Assembly (NCBI GenBank): GCA_030830565.1
Contig: JAURMR010000028.1
Span: 101,284 to 165,283, forward strand
Direction of reading: 5' to 3'
Source of the DNA: Acidimicrobiales bacterium
Lineage (GTDB): Bacteria > Actinomycetota > Acidimicrobiia > Acidimicrobiales > Acidimicrobilacustridaceae
Length of the DNA: 64,000 nt
Numbering within the stretch: position 1 is the first letter of the stretch; the number at the start of each line of letters is the position of its first letter. The position numbers were made by a program, and so were the translations under genes. Under the pieces are notes generated by a model that saw nothing but the letters and a program-made list of their open reading frames with translations, did no database searches and was not told the DNA's origin. Positions 51,622-60,543 of this stretch are shown one piece after another.

Positions 51622-52893
51622 TCAGTCGAGGTCAAGAAGCAGAAGGTCATCGAGCGTTTCGCGACGCACAACGAGTCTTGCCTCTCCGTTAGCGACGAAC
51701 ACCACAGCAGGACGCGTGACCTTGTTGTAGTTGGAACCCATTGAATGCCCGTAGGCGCCTGTGACAGGGGTGGCGAGGATGTCACCAACAACAAGGTCAG
51801 AGGGAACAACAGCATCTCGAACCAAGATGTCGCCCGATTCACAATGCTTTCCAACAACGGTGACGACCCGATCGCGATCGGCACTGACTTCGCGCGGCAG
51901 GAACGCCTCGTAGCCACTTCCGTACAGAACCGGACGCGGGTTATCGCTCATTCCGCCATCGACCGACACATAGGTGCGGATTGAAGGAATGTCCTTCATG
52001 GTTCCCACCGAATACAGCGTGATCCCAGCCTGTGCCACGAGTGCCCGGCCGGGTTCAGCCGTGACATGTGCCTCAATACCGGCAGCGGCGCACGCCGCCT
52101 TCACAACTGCGCCCCACTCAGTGATGGTCGCGGATTCCTCGCCTGCGACATAAGCAACGCCTAGTCCCCCGCCCACCGAGAACTCAGGCAAGTCACACTT
52201 CTGCACAAATGGCGCCATGACTTCGATCGCCATTTCAAAAAACTCTGCATCAAAGACCTGTGAACCGATGTGTGCATGCAATCCGACCAAATCGATTGCC
52301 GGCGACGACGACGCACGAAGTACCGCCGCATCGGCTTGGCCACTCGCAAGGCCGAATCCGAACTTGGAATCGTCCTGGCCGGTCCGAACGAATTCGTGGG
52401 TGTGCGCTTCAACTCCGGGAGTGACTCGAATGAGCGCCTTCGGGACCGGTACGCCTTCCGCGACCAGTGATTCGATTCGATCGATTTCGTCGAACGAATC
52501 GATGATGATTCGCCCGATTCCTTCTGACATCGCGCGCCGAAGTTCCGCAGTGCTCTTGTTGTTCCCATGAAGAACAAGACGATCGGCCGGAACCCCTGCA
52601 GAACGAGCGACGTGATATTCGCCACCGGTCGACACATCAAGGTTGCAACCTTCTTCCACTGCAAGACGAGCCATCGCCTTGCAGAGAAATGCCTTGGTTG
52701 CGTAGTTCACTCCGATGCCAAAAGCCGCAACTGCTTCGCGACACCGAGCCCGGAGATGTTCCTCGTCGTAGACAAAAAGCGGCGTACCGAACTGTTCAGC
52801 GAGTTCGAGTGTGTCGCAGCCACCAATGAGGAGTTGGCCGTTGTCGCCGATTGCAGCGTTATCAGGCAGCAGCGAGAAAGGAAGTGCGCTCAT
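51622..52893 (-). CDS. lysA: Diaminopimelate decarboxylase
   Basis: PLP alanine-racemase-fold enzyme making lysine from meso-diaminopimelate. 423 residues; PLP Lys67 in VNYATKAFL, HIGSQVFD, EPGRALVAQAG and the substrate-binding GKHCESGDIL from the partner subunit. Starts at 52893, 7 bases after argS. Supplies lysine while diaminopimelate itself goes to peptidoglycan. Confidence 0.95.
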   Translation of the reverse strand: MSALPFSLLPDNAAIGDNGQLLIGGCDTLELAEQFGTPLFVYDEEHLRARCREAVAAFGIGVNYATKAFLCKAMARLAVEEGCNLDVSTGGEYHVARSAGVPADRLVLHGNNKSTAELRRAMSEGIGRIIIDSFDEIDRIESLVAEGVPVPKALIRVTPGVEAHTHEFVRTGQDDSKFGFGLASGQADAAVLRASSSPAIDLVGLHAHIGSQVFDAEFFEMAIEVMAPFVQKCDLPEFSVGGGLGVAYVAGEESATITEWGAVVKAACAAAGIEAHVTAEPGRALVAQAGITLYSVGTMKDIPSIRTYVSVDGGMSDNPRPVLYGSGYEAFLPREVSADRDRVVTVVGKHCESGDILVRDAVVPSDLVVGDILATPVTGAYGHSMGSNYNKVTRPAVVFVANGEARLVVRRETLDDLLLLDLD

Positions 52894-52900
52894 TCGAGAC

Positions 52901-54508
52901 TCACATTTGGTCGGGTGCGCTAACACCCAACAGGTCGAGTCCGATTGCGAGTCCTACCGATGCGCTTTCAACAAGGTGCAGTCGAGCTTGGGTGAGTTCG
53001 GGGGTAACGCCATCGCCCATCACATAGCAGTCGTGGTAAAAGCCGTGCACTGCACCAGCAAGTTCGCGCACCCATGTGGCGATGCGATGCGGGGCCCGGT
53101 CTGTGGCTGCAGTGGACACAGTGTCAGGCAGTTCTGACAACGCGCGGAGAACATCGAGTTCGCGCTCGTGAGTGAGCAGCGAAAGGTCGACCTGCTCGAG
53201 TGGCGAAATCGCAACACTTCGTTCCGCAGCCACCCGGAAAATCGACTGGATGCGGGCGTAGGCCATTTGCACGTAATAGACGGGGTTATCCATGGCCCGG
53301 CTCTTCACAACGTCGTAATCAAAGGTTTGTGTTGAGTCAATCGACTGCAGCAAATAGGTGAGGCGAGCCGAATCAGCACCGACTTCGTCAAGAACCTCGG
53401 AAAGTTCGACGATGTCGCCAGCACGTTTCGAAAAGCGCACCGGTTCACCGCCCTTCAGGAGGTTGACCAACTGGATGATGGCGCATTCGAGTTCCGACGG
53501 ATTGTGACCGAGCGACTGCATGGCCGCCTTCATGCGCGGCACATAGCCGTGGTGATCAGCACCCCATACGTCAATGAGCAGGTCGTAACCACGGGCGAAC
53601 TTGTCCCGGTGATACGCGATGTCGGGAAGTAAGTAGGTGAACTCGCCGTCACTCTTGATGAGCACTCGATCCTTGTCGTCGCCGTAGTCGGTCGAGCGAA
53701 GCCACACTGCACCGTCTTCGTCGTACACAACTCCGCGCTCGCGAAGATCCGCCAAGGTCACGTCAATCGCACCAGAAGCCACCATTGACTTCTCGCTAAA
53801 CCAATTATCGAATTCAACGTTCATTCGACTGAGCGTGAGGCGGTGGTCGGCGACGGCACGATCCTCACCCCACTCAAACACATCGGCATCGGCCGGCATT
53901 TCTGCCGCCCATTCAACGATGTACTCGCCTTGATAACCACCCTCGGGGAGCGGCGTTCCGTCGCGACGCGCGATCAGTGATGCAACAAACAACTGCATCT
54001 GTGTCCCGCGATCGTTCAGGTAATTCTCGCGATCAACGTCGTACCCGCAACGTTCGAGAATTCGGGCAAGCGAGTCACCATAGGCAGCGCCGCGACCGTG
54101 CCCAGCATGCAATGGGCCGGTTGGGTTCGCACTGACAAACTCGAGCAGAACTTTCGTTCCCACACCAGTTGCAGATCTGGCGTAGTTGGCGACGCCAGCG
54201 CTTTCGACCTCAACCAGGACATCGTGCAGCCATGAATCAGCCAATCGGAAGTTCACGAAACCAGGTCCCGCAATTTCCACCGAGGTGACATGAGCTGGGA
54301 GATCAGCATTGATGATCTCGGCCATCCGACCGGCGAGTTCTCGGGGGTTCCAGCCGGCCGCTTTGGCTGTGGCAAGGGCGATATTTGAGGACCAATCCCC
54401 GTGTTCACGCCGGGCAGGGCGCTCAAGGTGCACCGATTCAGGAATCGGTGCGATCTCGAGGGTCGACAATGCCGATCGCAGGGCGGTGGCGAGGGTGTCG
54501 CGAATCAC
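52901..54508 (-). CDS. argS: Arginyl-tRNA synthetase
   Basis: 535-residue class I synthetase: N-terminal tRNA-binding domain (with ERPARREHGDWSSNIA), HIGH-type HAGH at 134-137 in ANPTGPLHAGHGRGAA, ENYLNDRG, KMSKS-like FSKRAGDIV and the DALR anticodon domain. GTG at 54508 has GGGGAGA about 9 bases upstream; the longer reading to 54754 runs into the murA promoter side. First gene of the argS-lysA-hom-thrC run. Confidence 0.94.
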   Translation of the reverse strand: MIRDTLATALRSALSTLEIAPIPESVHLERPARREHGDWSSNIALATAKAAGWNPRELAGRMAEIINADLPAHVTSVEIAGPGFVNFRLADSWLHDVLVEVESAGVANYARSATGVGTKVLLEFVSANPTGPLHAGHGRGAAYGDSLARILERCGYDVDRENYLNDRGTQMQLFVASLIARRDGTPLPEGGYQGEYIVEWAAEMPADADVFEWGEDRAVADHRLTLSRMNVEFDNWFSEKSMVASGAIDVTLADLRERGVVYDEDGAVWLRSTDYGDDKDRVLIKSDGEFTYLLPDIAYHRDKFARGYDLLIDVWGADHHGYVPRMKAAMQSLGHNPSELECAIIQLVNLLKGGEPVRFSKRAGDIVELSEVLDEVGADSARLTYLLQSIDSTQTFDYDVVKSRAMDNPVYYVQMAYARIQSIFRVAAERSVAISPLEQVDLSLLTHERELDVLRALSELPDTVSTAATDRAPHRIATWVRELAGAVHGFYHDCYVMGDGVTPELTQARLHLVESASVGLAIGLDLLGVSAPDQM

Positions 54509-54676
54509 TGAGGAGGTCTCCCCGGGCGGGTGGACAGGCGGTATGGGACCGTCGAACCCTACCCCCGCAGCCCCATTGTCCCCGTGCCCAGTTTTGTGTC
54601 TGGCACCGCAGCGCATCAGGCACCTCAGCACACCAGTGCGGTTGCTCGGACCTCTGCGCCCTACCATCAAGGGCCG

Positions 54677-56008
54677 ATGACCATCCCCCCGACCCCCGAA
54701 CTTCCCGACACGATGCTCGTACGCGGCGGCCAACCCGTCGACGGCGAGATCCATGTTCGCGGCTCAAAGAACGCTCTCCCGAAGGCGATGGTTGCGGCAT
54801 TGCTCACGGCGGAACCCTGCCGACTCACCAATATCGCTGCGATCACCGACATTGGGATTGTCGACGAACTCATCAGCATTGCGGGCGGAACCGTCGTTCA
54901 TGATAAAGACTCGGTGATCATCACCGCCCATCAATTCCGTGCGCTGGCCGATGACGATGTCATGCGTCTCCACGCTGCGAGTCGAATTCCAGTTCTCACC
55001 ACTGCCGTCTCACTTCATCGCACCGGACATGCCGTTGTCGCTGCGCCTGGCGGATGTTCAATCGGACCGCGCCCCGTCGATTTCCATCTCAACGTCTTGC
55101 GGGCCTTCGGAGCTCGTGATGTGCACCGTGAAGACATCATCGAATTGAACGTCGAGCGCATGCGCGGCGCTCGCATCGAACTCCCCTTCCCCAGCGTCGG
55201 CGCAACCGAGCAATTTCTCTTTGCGTCCGTACTCGCAGAAGGCGACTCTGAATTATCGAATGCGGCAATCGAGCCTGAGATTCTCGACCTCATTGCCGTG
55301 CTGCAAAAGATGGGCGCAATCATTTCTGTTGAACCGAACCGAACAATTCGCGTCACTGGGGTTGGCGAACTCGGCGGATTTGAACACCGAGTCATCGGCG
55401 ATCGTCTTGAAGCGGCATCGTGGGCATCGCTTGCGCTTGCCACTGGCGGAACCATCACCGTCCATGGCGTTCAGCAGCAGTTGTTCTCCACGTTTTTGAA
55501 TATGTATCGCCGTGCCGGCGGCGACTTCAAGATTGATGCTGAAGGCGACACCCTCACCTTCCACCGAGCACGTCGCATGCTTCGCCCACTTGCACTCGAA
55601 ACCGATGTGCATCCCGGCTTCATGACCGACTGGCAATCGCCCTTCGTCACTGCGCTTACGCAGGCAGACGGTGTGAGCGTCGTGCACGAAACCGTGTACG
55701 AGGATCGCCTCGGCTACACCGACGCGCTTCGCAGTCTTGGTGCTCAAATTCAGGTCTTCACCGAATGCCTCGGCCCAACGCGCTGTCGCTTTGGTGCCGC
55801 CAACCACCGCCATTCCGCAGTCGTTGTTGGCCCCACGAAATTGCATGGCGCTGAACTCGTGGTGCCCGACCTTCGTGCCGGGTTCTCATACGTCATCGCC
55901 GCCGCTGCCGCCGACGGCGAAAGCCTGATCCACGGTGTCGATCTTCTCGACCGCGGCTATGCCGACTTCCGAAGCAAGTTGTCTGCTGTCGGCGTCGAAC
56001 ACCGATAA
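54677..56008 (+). CDS. murA: UDP-N-acetylglucosamine 1-carboxyvinyltransferase
   Basis: First committed step of peptidoglycan synthesis, transferring enolpyruvate to UDP-GlcNAc. 443 residues of two EPSP-synthase-like domains: Lys31 in RGSKNALPKAM, catalytic Cys127 in APGGCSIGPRPVDFHL (fosfomycin-type Cys present), and Asp in GFMTDWQSPF. The starting loop has Ser where GAKN is usual. Divergent from argS, sharing a 168-base promoter gap. murA also lies beside this cluster in mycobacteria. Confidence 0.93.
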   Translation: MTIPPTPELPDTMLVRGGQPVDGEIHVRGSKNALPKAMVAALLTAEPCRLTNIAAITDIGIVDELISIAGGTVVHDKDSVIITAHQFRALADDDVMRLHAASRIPVLTTAVSLHRTGHAVVAAPGGCSIGPRPVDFHLNVLRAFGARDVHREDIIELNVERMRGARIELPFPSVGATEQFLFASVLAEGDSELSNAAIEPEILDLIAVLQKMGAIISVEPNRTIRVTGVGELGGFEHRVIGDRLEAASWASLALATGGTITVHGVQQQLFSTFLNMYRRAGGDFKIDAEGDTLTFHRARRMLRPLALETDVHPGFMTDWQSPFVTALTQADGVSVVHETVYEDRLGYTDALRSLGAQIQVFTECLGPTRCRFGAANHRHSAVVVGPTKLHGAELVVPDLRAGFSYVIAAAAADGESLIHGVDLLDRGYADFRSKLSAVGVEHR

Positions 56009-56046
56009 CTGAGTCCGTCGGCCGGGCAGAAGTAACGTCATCGCCG

Positions 56047-56442
56047 ATGAAGACGATCGGCAACATCCTCTGGTTCGTGCTTGGCGGAATTTGGCTCGCC
56101 CTCGGCTATGCCGTTGGTGGTCTCGTGATGTGCCTCACGATCATTGGTATTCCGTTCGGCATTCAATCATTCAAGTTGGCCGGTCTTGCGTTGTGGCCGT
56201 TCGGTTACACCACGGCGATGGGCAAATCAGGCGGATGCCTTGAAGTCGTCTTCAATGTGATTTGGCTCGTGTTGTTTGGCTGGGCCATTTTCGTCGCCCA
56301 CCTGGTCTTGGGCGCCGTCCTTTGTGTGACGATCATCGGCATTCCATTCGGTATTCAGGCGTTCAAGATTTCGACCCTTGCCCTTTGGCCATTCGGAAGA
56401 GTGATCGTTCGCACTTCGAGCCACGGCGTCTACCAAGCCTGA
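56047..56442 (+). CDS. YccF-family inner membrane protein
   Basis: 131 residues made of two similar halves, each with a helix pair and the motif TIIGIPFGIQ followed by FK and LWPFG. This matches the YccF (DUF307) family. No function is established that I can apply. It overlaps the next gene as TGATG and follows murA by 38 bases. Confidence 0.88.
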   Translation: MKTIGNILWFVLGGIWLALGYAVGGLVMCLTIIGIPFGIQSFKLAGLALWPFGYTTAMGKSGGCLEVVFNVIWLVLFGWAIFVAHLVLGAVLCVTIIGIPFGIQAFKISTLALWPFGRVIVRTSSHGVYQA

Positions 56443-57095
56443 TGGTTACCGAGCGGGCCCGTCGCCATCACGAACCCCGGTGGCCTGCAGCGATTGCGCT
56501 TCTCGGAGCAATCGGGCTCTACTTCTTTCTTCCATCGACGCTCATTGTTGGGCCGCGCTGGCTCTTGCCTGCGCTCGAAGCCTTGCTCGTCATACCGCTC
56601 GTGATCACGAACCCCGATCGCCGCGAAGCTGACACAACACCCCTTCGAGTCATCTCGATTTTGCTCATTGCAATAATTTCCATTGCAAACATCAGCGCGC
56701 TCACGTTGCTTGTTCATGATTTGCTGCGCACTACCGACATCGATGGCAAGCCACTCATCTATTCGGCAATTGCCCTCTGGTTTAACAACGTCATTGTCTT
56801 CTCGCTTTGGTACTGGGAACTCGACGGTGGTGGTCCGGCCGATCGCCACAACGTGTCGATTGAAGACCGCGACTTTCTGTTCCCGCAGCAGAACTCTCCA
56901 GATGTCTTTACCGAACCGTGGTCGCCGACATTCTTCGACTACCTCTACACAAGCTTCACGAACTCGACGGCCTTCAGCCCCACCGACACGATGCCGCTCA
57001 CGCGACGCGCCAAGGCGCTGATGATGCTGCAGTCAGGATCAGCACTCGTAACGATTGTCCTCGTGGCATCGAGGGCTATCAACATCCTGAAATAG
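56442..57095 (+). CDS. DUF1345-like membrane protein
   Basis: 217 residues with about five hydrophobic segments. The second half, FFDYLYTSFTNSTAFSPTDTMPLTRRAKALMMLQ in part, resembles DUF1345 proteins, and its SPTDTMPLT loop is reminiscent of potassium-channel-like pore loops, a weak similarity. Translationally coupled to the YccF gene. Function unknown. Confidence 0.72.
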   Translation: MVTERARRHHEPRWPAAIALLGAIGLYFFLPSTLIVGPRWLLPALEALLVIPLVITNPDRREADTTPLRVISILLIAIISIANISALTLLVHDLLRTTDIDGKPLIYSAIALWFNNVIVFSLWYWELDGGGPADRHNVSIEDRDFLFPQQNSPDVFTEPWSPTFFDYLYTSFTNSTAFSPTDTMPLTRRAKALMMLQSGSALVTIVLVASRAINILK

Positions 57096-57155
57096 GAACC
57101 CACTGAGCGCCGACAGCGCCCTTCAGGGGCTCGGCTAGGGTCCTAGTGCTATCTC

Positions 57156-57227
57156 GCCCTCGTAGCTCAGGGGATAGAGCATCGCCCTCCGGAGGCGTGT
57201 GCGGGCGTTCGAATCGCCCCGAGGGCA
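57156..57227 (+). tRNA. tRNA-Arg(CCG)
   Basis: A full cloverleaf: 7-bp acceptor GCCCTCG/CGAGGGC, D stem GCTC/GAGC, anticodon loop CTCCGGA with anticodon CCG at 57189-57191, T stem GGGCG/CGCCC with TTCGAAT loop. It reads CGG codons. The outermost anticodon-stem pair is T-T (57182/57198), a minor defect. CCA is not encoded. No integrase is nearby, so it shows no sign of use as an attachment site. Confidence 0.93.
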
Positions 57228-57254
57228 CTCGCACATCACATCAACTATTGGCGA

Positions 57255-57272
57255 GTTGCTATCGACAGCAAC
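57255..57272 (+). repeat. Hairpin after the tRNA gene
   Basis: 6-bp stem GTTGCT/AGCAAC with a 6-base loop, 27 bases after the tRNA; a second 6-bp stem (GTCCGA/TCGGAC, 57280-57300) follows with a T-rich loop. Together they could end the tRNA transcript and, from the other side, the acyl-CoA synthetase transcript. Weak individually. Confidence 0.35.
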
Positions 57273-57317
57273 ACGTTTCGTCCGAGATTGTTTTTCGGAC
57301 TTCGATGTCGTTGGTCG

Positions 57318-58859
57318 CTAGAGGCGCTTCCCGAGCAATTCAGGACTATGTGCCAAACGTTCGCGCAATTCCGACTTCACAACTTTTCCTGAGGCTGTCA
57401 CCGGAAGTTCGTCTACAACGACAACATGTCGCGGAACTTTGAAACCCGCCAACTTCGTTCGAATCGATGCAGTCAGCGCTGCGGCGTCGATTTCACAATT
57501 GGGGGCTGCAACAACCACGGCACATACGTTCTCACCCCAGATTTGGTCGGGCACTCCGACTACTGCAACGCGAGCGACGCTCGGATACTCAAGCACAGCG
57601 GCCTCAACTTCCAACGACGAAACGTTTTCGCCGCCAGTAATGATGATGTCCTTCTTTCGATCGACAACATGCAGCCAGCCCTCGACCATTCGCCCCATAT
57701 CGCCGGTGTGCAACCATCCGCCGTGAAGAGCTGCTTCGGTTGCGTCTTGGTCGTTCAGGTACCCCAACATCACCTGAGGAGCACGAACGAGGATCTCCCC
57801 CACTTCTCCACTTGCAACCTCGTTTCCGTCGTCGTCGACGAGGCGAAGTTCGACGCCCGGCGCAGGCTGTCCGGCTGCTTCAAGTAATCCAGCATCGCCC
57901 GCAAGCCCCCGACGGTGGGCATCTGCGTTCAGAAAAACGGCATTGCCCGAGAGCTCAGTCATGCCATAGCCCTGCGCAAAATCAACACCTAAGAGCACAT
58001 CGGCCCGACGCAACAACGGCGTAGGCATCGGCGCGGCGCCATAGGCAATTGATCGAAGCGATCGGAGTTGCCCTCGGCGTTGCGGCTCTGCATCGATGAG
58101 ATCAATCAGCGTCGCCAGCATTGTCGCTGCAAGCGACGTTGATGTCACCTGTTCGCGTTCGACAATGTCGCAGAACTGTGCTGCGGCGAATCCGGTCATG
58201 AGCACCACTGGCCGCCCGTGCGCATGGCGATGAACGACGTTGTACCCCGCGACGTGACACAACGGAAAAGGAAAGACATACACGTCGTCGACGTCGACTG
58301 GACGCGCTCCTGCACTCGCTTCGACCGCGGCGAGGATGCTCGAGTGCGTCAAGAGCGCACCTTTCGGAGCGGCGGTTGTTCCACTCGTAAAGAGCAGCCA
58401 CGCCGGCCTTTGGGGGTCGACGACATTCGGCGCCAGCGGAGCTTCAATTCCGTCGATCAGCCCCGACCATGTTTCCCAGTCAAAGAGTGGGAGGTCCGTG
58501 CCTTCGCCGAGAAGGCGATCGAGTTCGCCGCGATCACCGATGACAATTCCCGCCCCTGACCGTTCGATCATTGCGAGCACTTCACGCGCATGCAATCGAT
58601 GATTCAGGAAGACAAGGGTGCGGCCCGATGCTGGAACTCCGTAATACAGCTCGACCCACGTGCGTTCGTTCGGGCCGATCACCGCAACTGGGACATCAAC
58701 GTCGAGGAGGCCCCTGAGAATCTGTTCCGTTGCACGCACACGTTGCTTCAATTCCGCAAACGTGACTGCGCCCGCATCGTCAATCACTGCAACAGCATCG
58801 GGCTGATGCGCCGCAACGTCTTCGATCAGGCCGGCAAGAGTTCCGGCACGGCCGTTCAC
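57318..58859 (-). CDS. AMP-dependent acyl-CoA synthetase/ligase
   Basis: 513-residue ANL-superfamily enzyme: phosphate loop LLFTSGTTAAPKGALLTH, YGMTELSG, GWLHTGDMG, and DRKKDIIITGGENVSSLEVE in the C-terminal lid with the catalytic Lys near ASGKVVKSELR. Activates a fatty or aromatic acid via the adenylate to its CoA thioester. Substrate unknown; consistent with the other acyl-CoA genes. GTGA overlap with the LCP gene. Confidence 0.92.
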   Translation of the reverse strand: MNGRAGTLAGLIEDVAAHQPDAVAVIDDAGAVTFAELKQRVRATEQILRGLLDVDVPVAVIGPNERTWVELYYGVPASGRTLVFLNHRLHAREVLAMIERSGAGIVIGDRGELDRLLGEGTDLPLFDWETWSGLIDGIEAPLAPNVVDPQRPAWLLFTSGTTAAPKGALLTHSSILAAVEASAGARPVDVDDVYVFPFPLCHVAGYNVVHRHAHGRPVVLMTGFAAAQFCDIVEREQVTSTSLAATMLATLIDLIDAEPQRRGQLRSLRSIAYGAAPMPTPLLRRADVLLGVDFAQGYGMTELSGNAVFLNADAHRRGLAGDAGLLEAAGQPAPGVELRLVDDDGNEVASGEVGEILVRAPQVMLGYLNDQDATEAALHGGWLHTGDMGRMVEGWLHVVDRKKDIIITGGENVSSLEVEAAVLEYPSVARVAVVGVPDQIWGENVCAVVVAAPNCEIDAAALTASIRTKLAGFKVPRHVVVVDELPVTASGKVVKSELRERLAHSPELLGKRL

Positions 58860-60490
58860 TTGCAGACGACACCTTCGGGGGCTTTGCCCGCTTCGATACC
58901 GACCAGTTCGGTGATTTCGCCAGGCTTCACCGTCGTTACTGGTCCCGTTGTCGTCGATGTCGACGAATCGACGGCCCCAGCAACAGTGGTGGTCGTACTG
59001 GCCGGCAGCGGTTCGGCAAGAACTCCTGTGAACGATGTGCCGAGAACAAGCGTCACCGGTGCGCTGCTCTTGAGGGTCTTATCAACCTGCAGTTGCGCGG
59101 TCCCACCGAGTTGACGCGCTAGGAGATCTGCCTGCTTGTCGAATCCGGGGAGGTACTTGATCACCGTTGCTGTCTGAGACTTCGTGACATCACCAGCAGA
59201 CTTCGACGTGAATCCGAGCTGATCAAGACGATCAGAAACCTCAACTGCCTTACCTTTTGTTCCAGTTGCATTCGTGACGCTAACGACAACAGAAGTCGGC
59301 ATGACGGTTCCTGCCGGTGCACCCCGAAACACGTTGAGAACGTCTTCGGCAGCAGCCGTGTCGAGACGAAGAATGCTTGCGCCACCGCTTGTCATGTCCA
59401 GATAGACCGGCAACACATGCGTCACAATTTGATCCCCTGAAAAGCCTTTGAATGCCTTTCCGAGTGATACCAGATTTCCAATACTCAGTTGCGAGTCGAA
59501 AGTGAGGTTGTCGGAGGTTGAGGACACCAAATCGTTGATCGCCTTGAGATCTGTTGATCCGAACTTGTCTTGAGCACGGTCAATCATCGTCCGCATAAAC
59601 AACGTCTGACGCGAAATGCGTCCGAGATCAGCGCTCGGGTCCTCGATCCATTTCTTTGTCTTTGGATCGAGATACTCAAGATGTCGAGACCGCGCATAGG
59701 CAAGGGCACTATCGCCATCGAGCGTCTGACACCCAGTTCCATACATGTAGAAACCGGAATTCTTGTCTCTGACCTGCTTGTCGAAATACATCGGAATGCC
59801 GCCGACGGCGTCGGTAATTCCCTTGAAGCTCTTGAAATTGATTTCGACATAGTGATTGATGTCGATTCCAAAATCAGCCTTGATTGTGTTGATTAATCGT
59901 TGTGCCCCGTCGGCGCTGTCCTTGCCTTGTGCAAATGCAGTGTTGATGCGTTCTTCCTCGCCGGAAGGCTGAATTGGCACCCAAAGATCTCTTGGGAATG
60001 ACATGAGGTCGACGGTCTTATTCTTCGAATCAACCCTCGCGATCATGATCGTGTCTGATCGCTGACCAGATTCCTGAACGCCCTGGCCATTCAAAAATGC
60101 CGAAGAGTTGTTGTCACTTTTCGACATGCCCGAGCGACTATCGGATCCGACAATCAGAAAGTTCTGCACACCGCCCGATGACGACGCGAGGGCAAGCGAG
60201 TCGCGATTGATTTGATTGAAGCGGTACCACCCATAACCAGCGACCGCGGCAAAGCCCAGACCGATAAGAACGATGACCCCGATACCAACCTTGAGGACAC
60301 GCTTGCCCTTCTTGGGCGGCTTGGCGTGACGGAAATTGGGCTTCGGAGCCGCGCTTGCGGATCCGCCCGCAGGCGGGGTCTTCGACGAGCCAAGCACCCG
60401 ACGACCGGGAGAACTGGCGTTGCGTCGAGGAGGCTGACCCGGGTCCCATGGGGGCACGGATCCTCCCGACGTGGGGGGTACATCGGACAT
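58856..60490 (-). CDS. LytR-CpsA-Psr (LCP) family protein
   Basis: Transfers glycopolymers from lipid carriers to peptidoglycan. 544 residues: Pro/Ser-rich cytoplasmic N-terminus, one membrane helix (about 68-88, VGIGVIVLIGLGFAAVAGYGW), LCP catalytic domain with LIVGSDSRSG, RSDTIMIARVD, SFPRDLWVPI, LDGDSALAYARSRH, then a LytR_C-type domain (about 395-480) and a Thr/Ser-rich C-terminus. It fits with wecA as a wall-glycan attachment enzyme. Followed by the overlapping acyl-CoA synthetase. Confidence 0.92.
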   Translation of the reverse strand: MSDVPPTSGGSVPPWDPGQPPRRNASSPGRRVLGSSKTPPAGGSASAAPKPNFRHAKPPKKGKRVLKVGIGVIVLIGLGFAAVAGYGWYRFNQINRDSLALASSSGGVQNFLIVGSDSRSGMSKSDNNSSAFLNGQGVQESGQRSDTIMIARVDSKNKTVDLMSFPRDLWVPIQPSGEEERINTAFAQGKDSADGAQRLINTIKADFGIDINHYVEINFKSFKGITDAVGGIPMYFDKQVRDKNSGFYMYGTGCQTLDGDSALAYARSRHLEYLDPKTKKWIEDPSADLGRISRQTLFMRTMIDRAQDKFGSTDLKAINDLVSSTSDNLTFDSQLSIGNLVSLGKAFKGFSGDQIVTHVLPVYLDMTSGGASILRLDTAAAEDVLNVFRGAPAGTVMPTSVVVSVTNATGTKGKAVEVSDRLDQLGFTSKSAGDVTKSQTATVIKYLPGFDKQADLLARQLGGTAQLQVDKTLKSSAPVTLVLGTSFTGVLAEPLPASTTTTVAGAVDSSTSTTTGPVTTVKPGEITELVGIEAGKAPEGVVCK

Positions 60491-60543
60491 GGCACCGTCA
60501 GGGTAGTCGGGGCGCTTTCCGCCCCTCAGTCACCCCGAGAGCT

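Noticed and set aside
57156..57227. tRNA-Arg as an integration site
   Set aside because: The downstream genes are ordinary acyl-CoA synthetase and LCP genes; no integrase and no repeat of the tRNA 3' end were found within the window.
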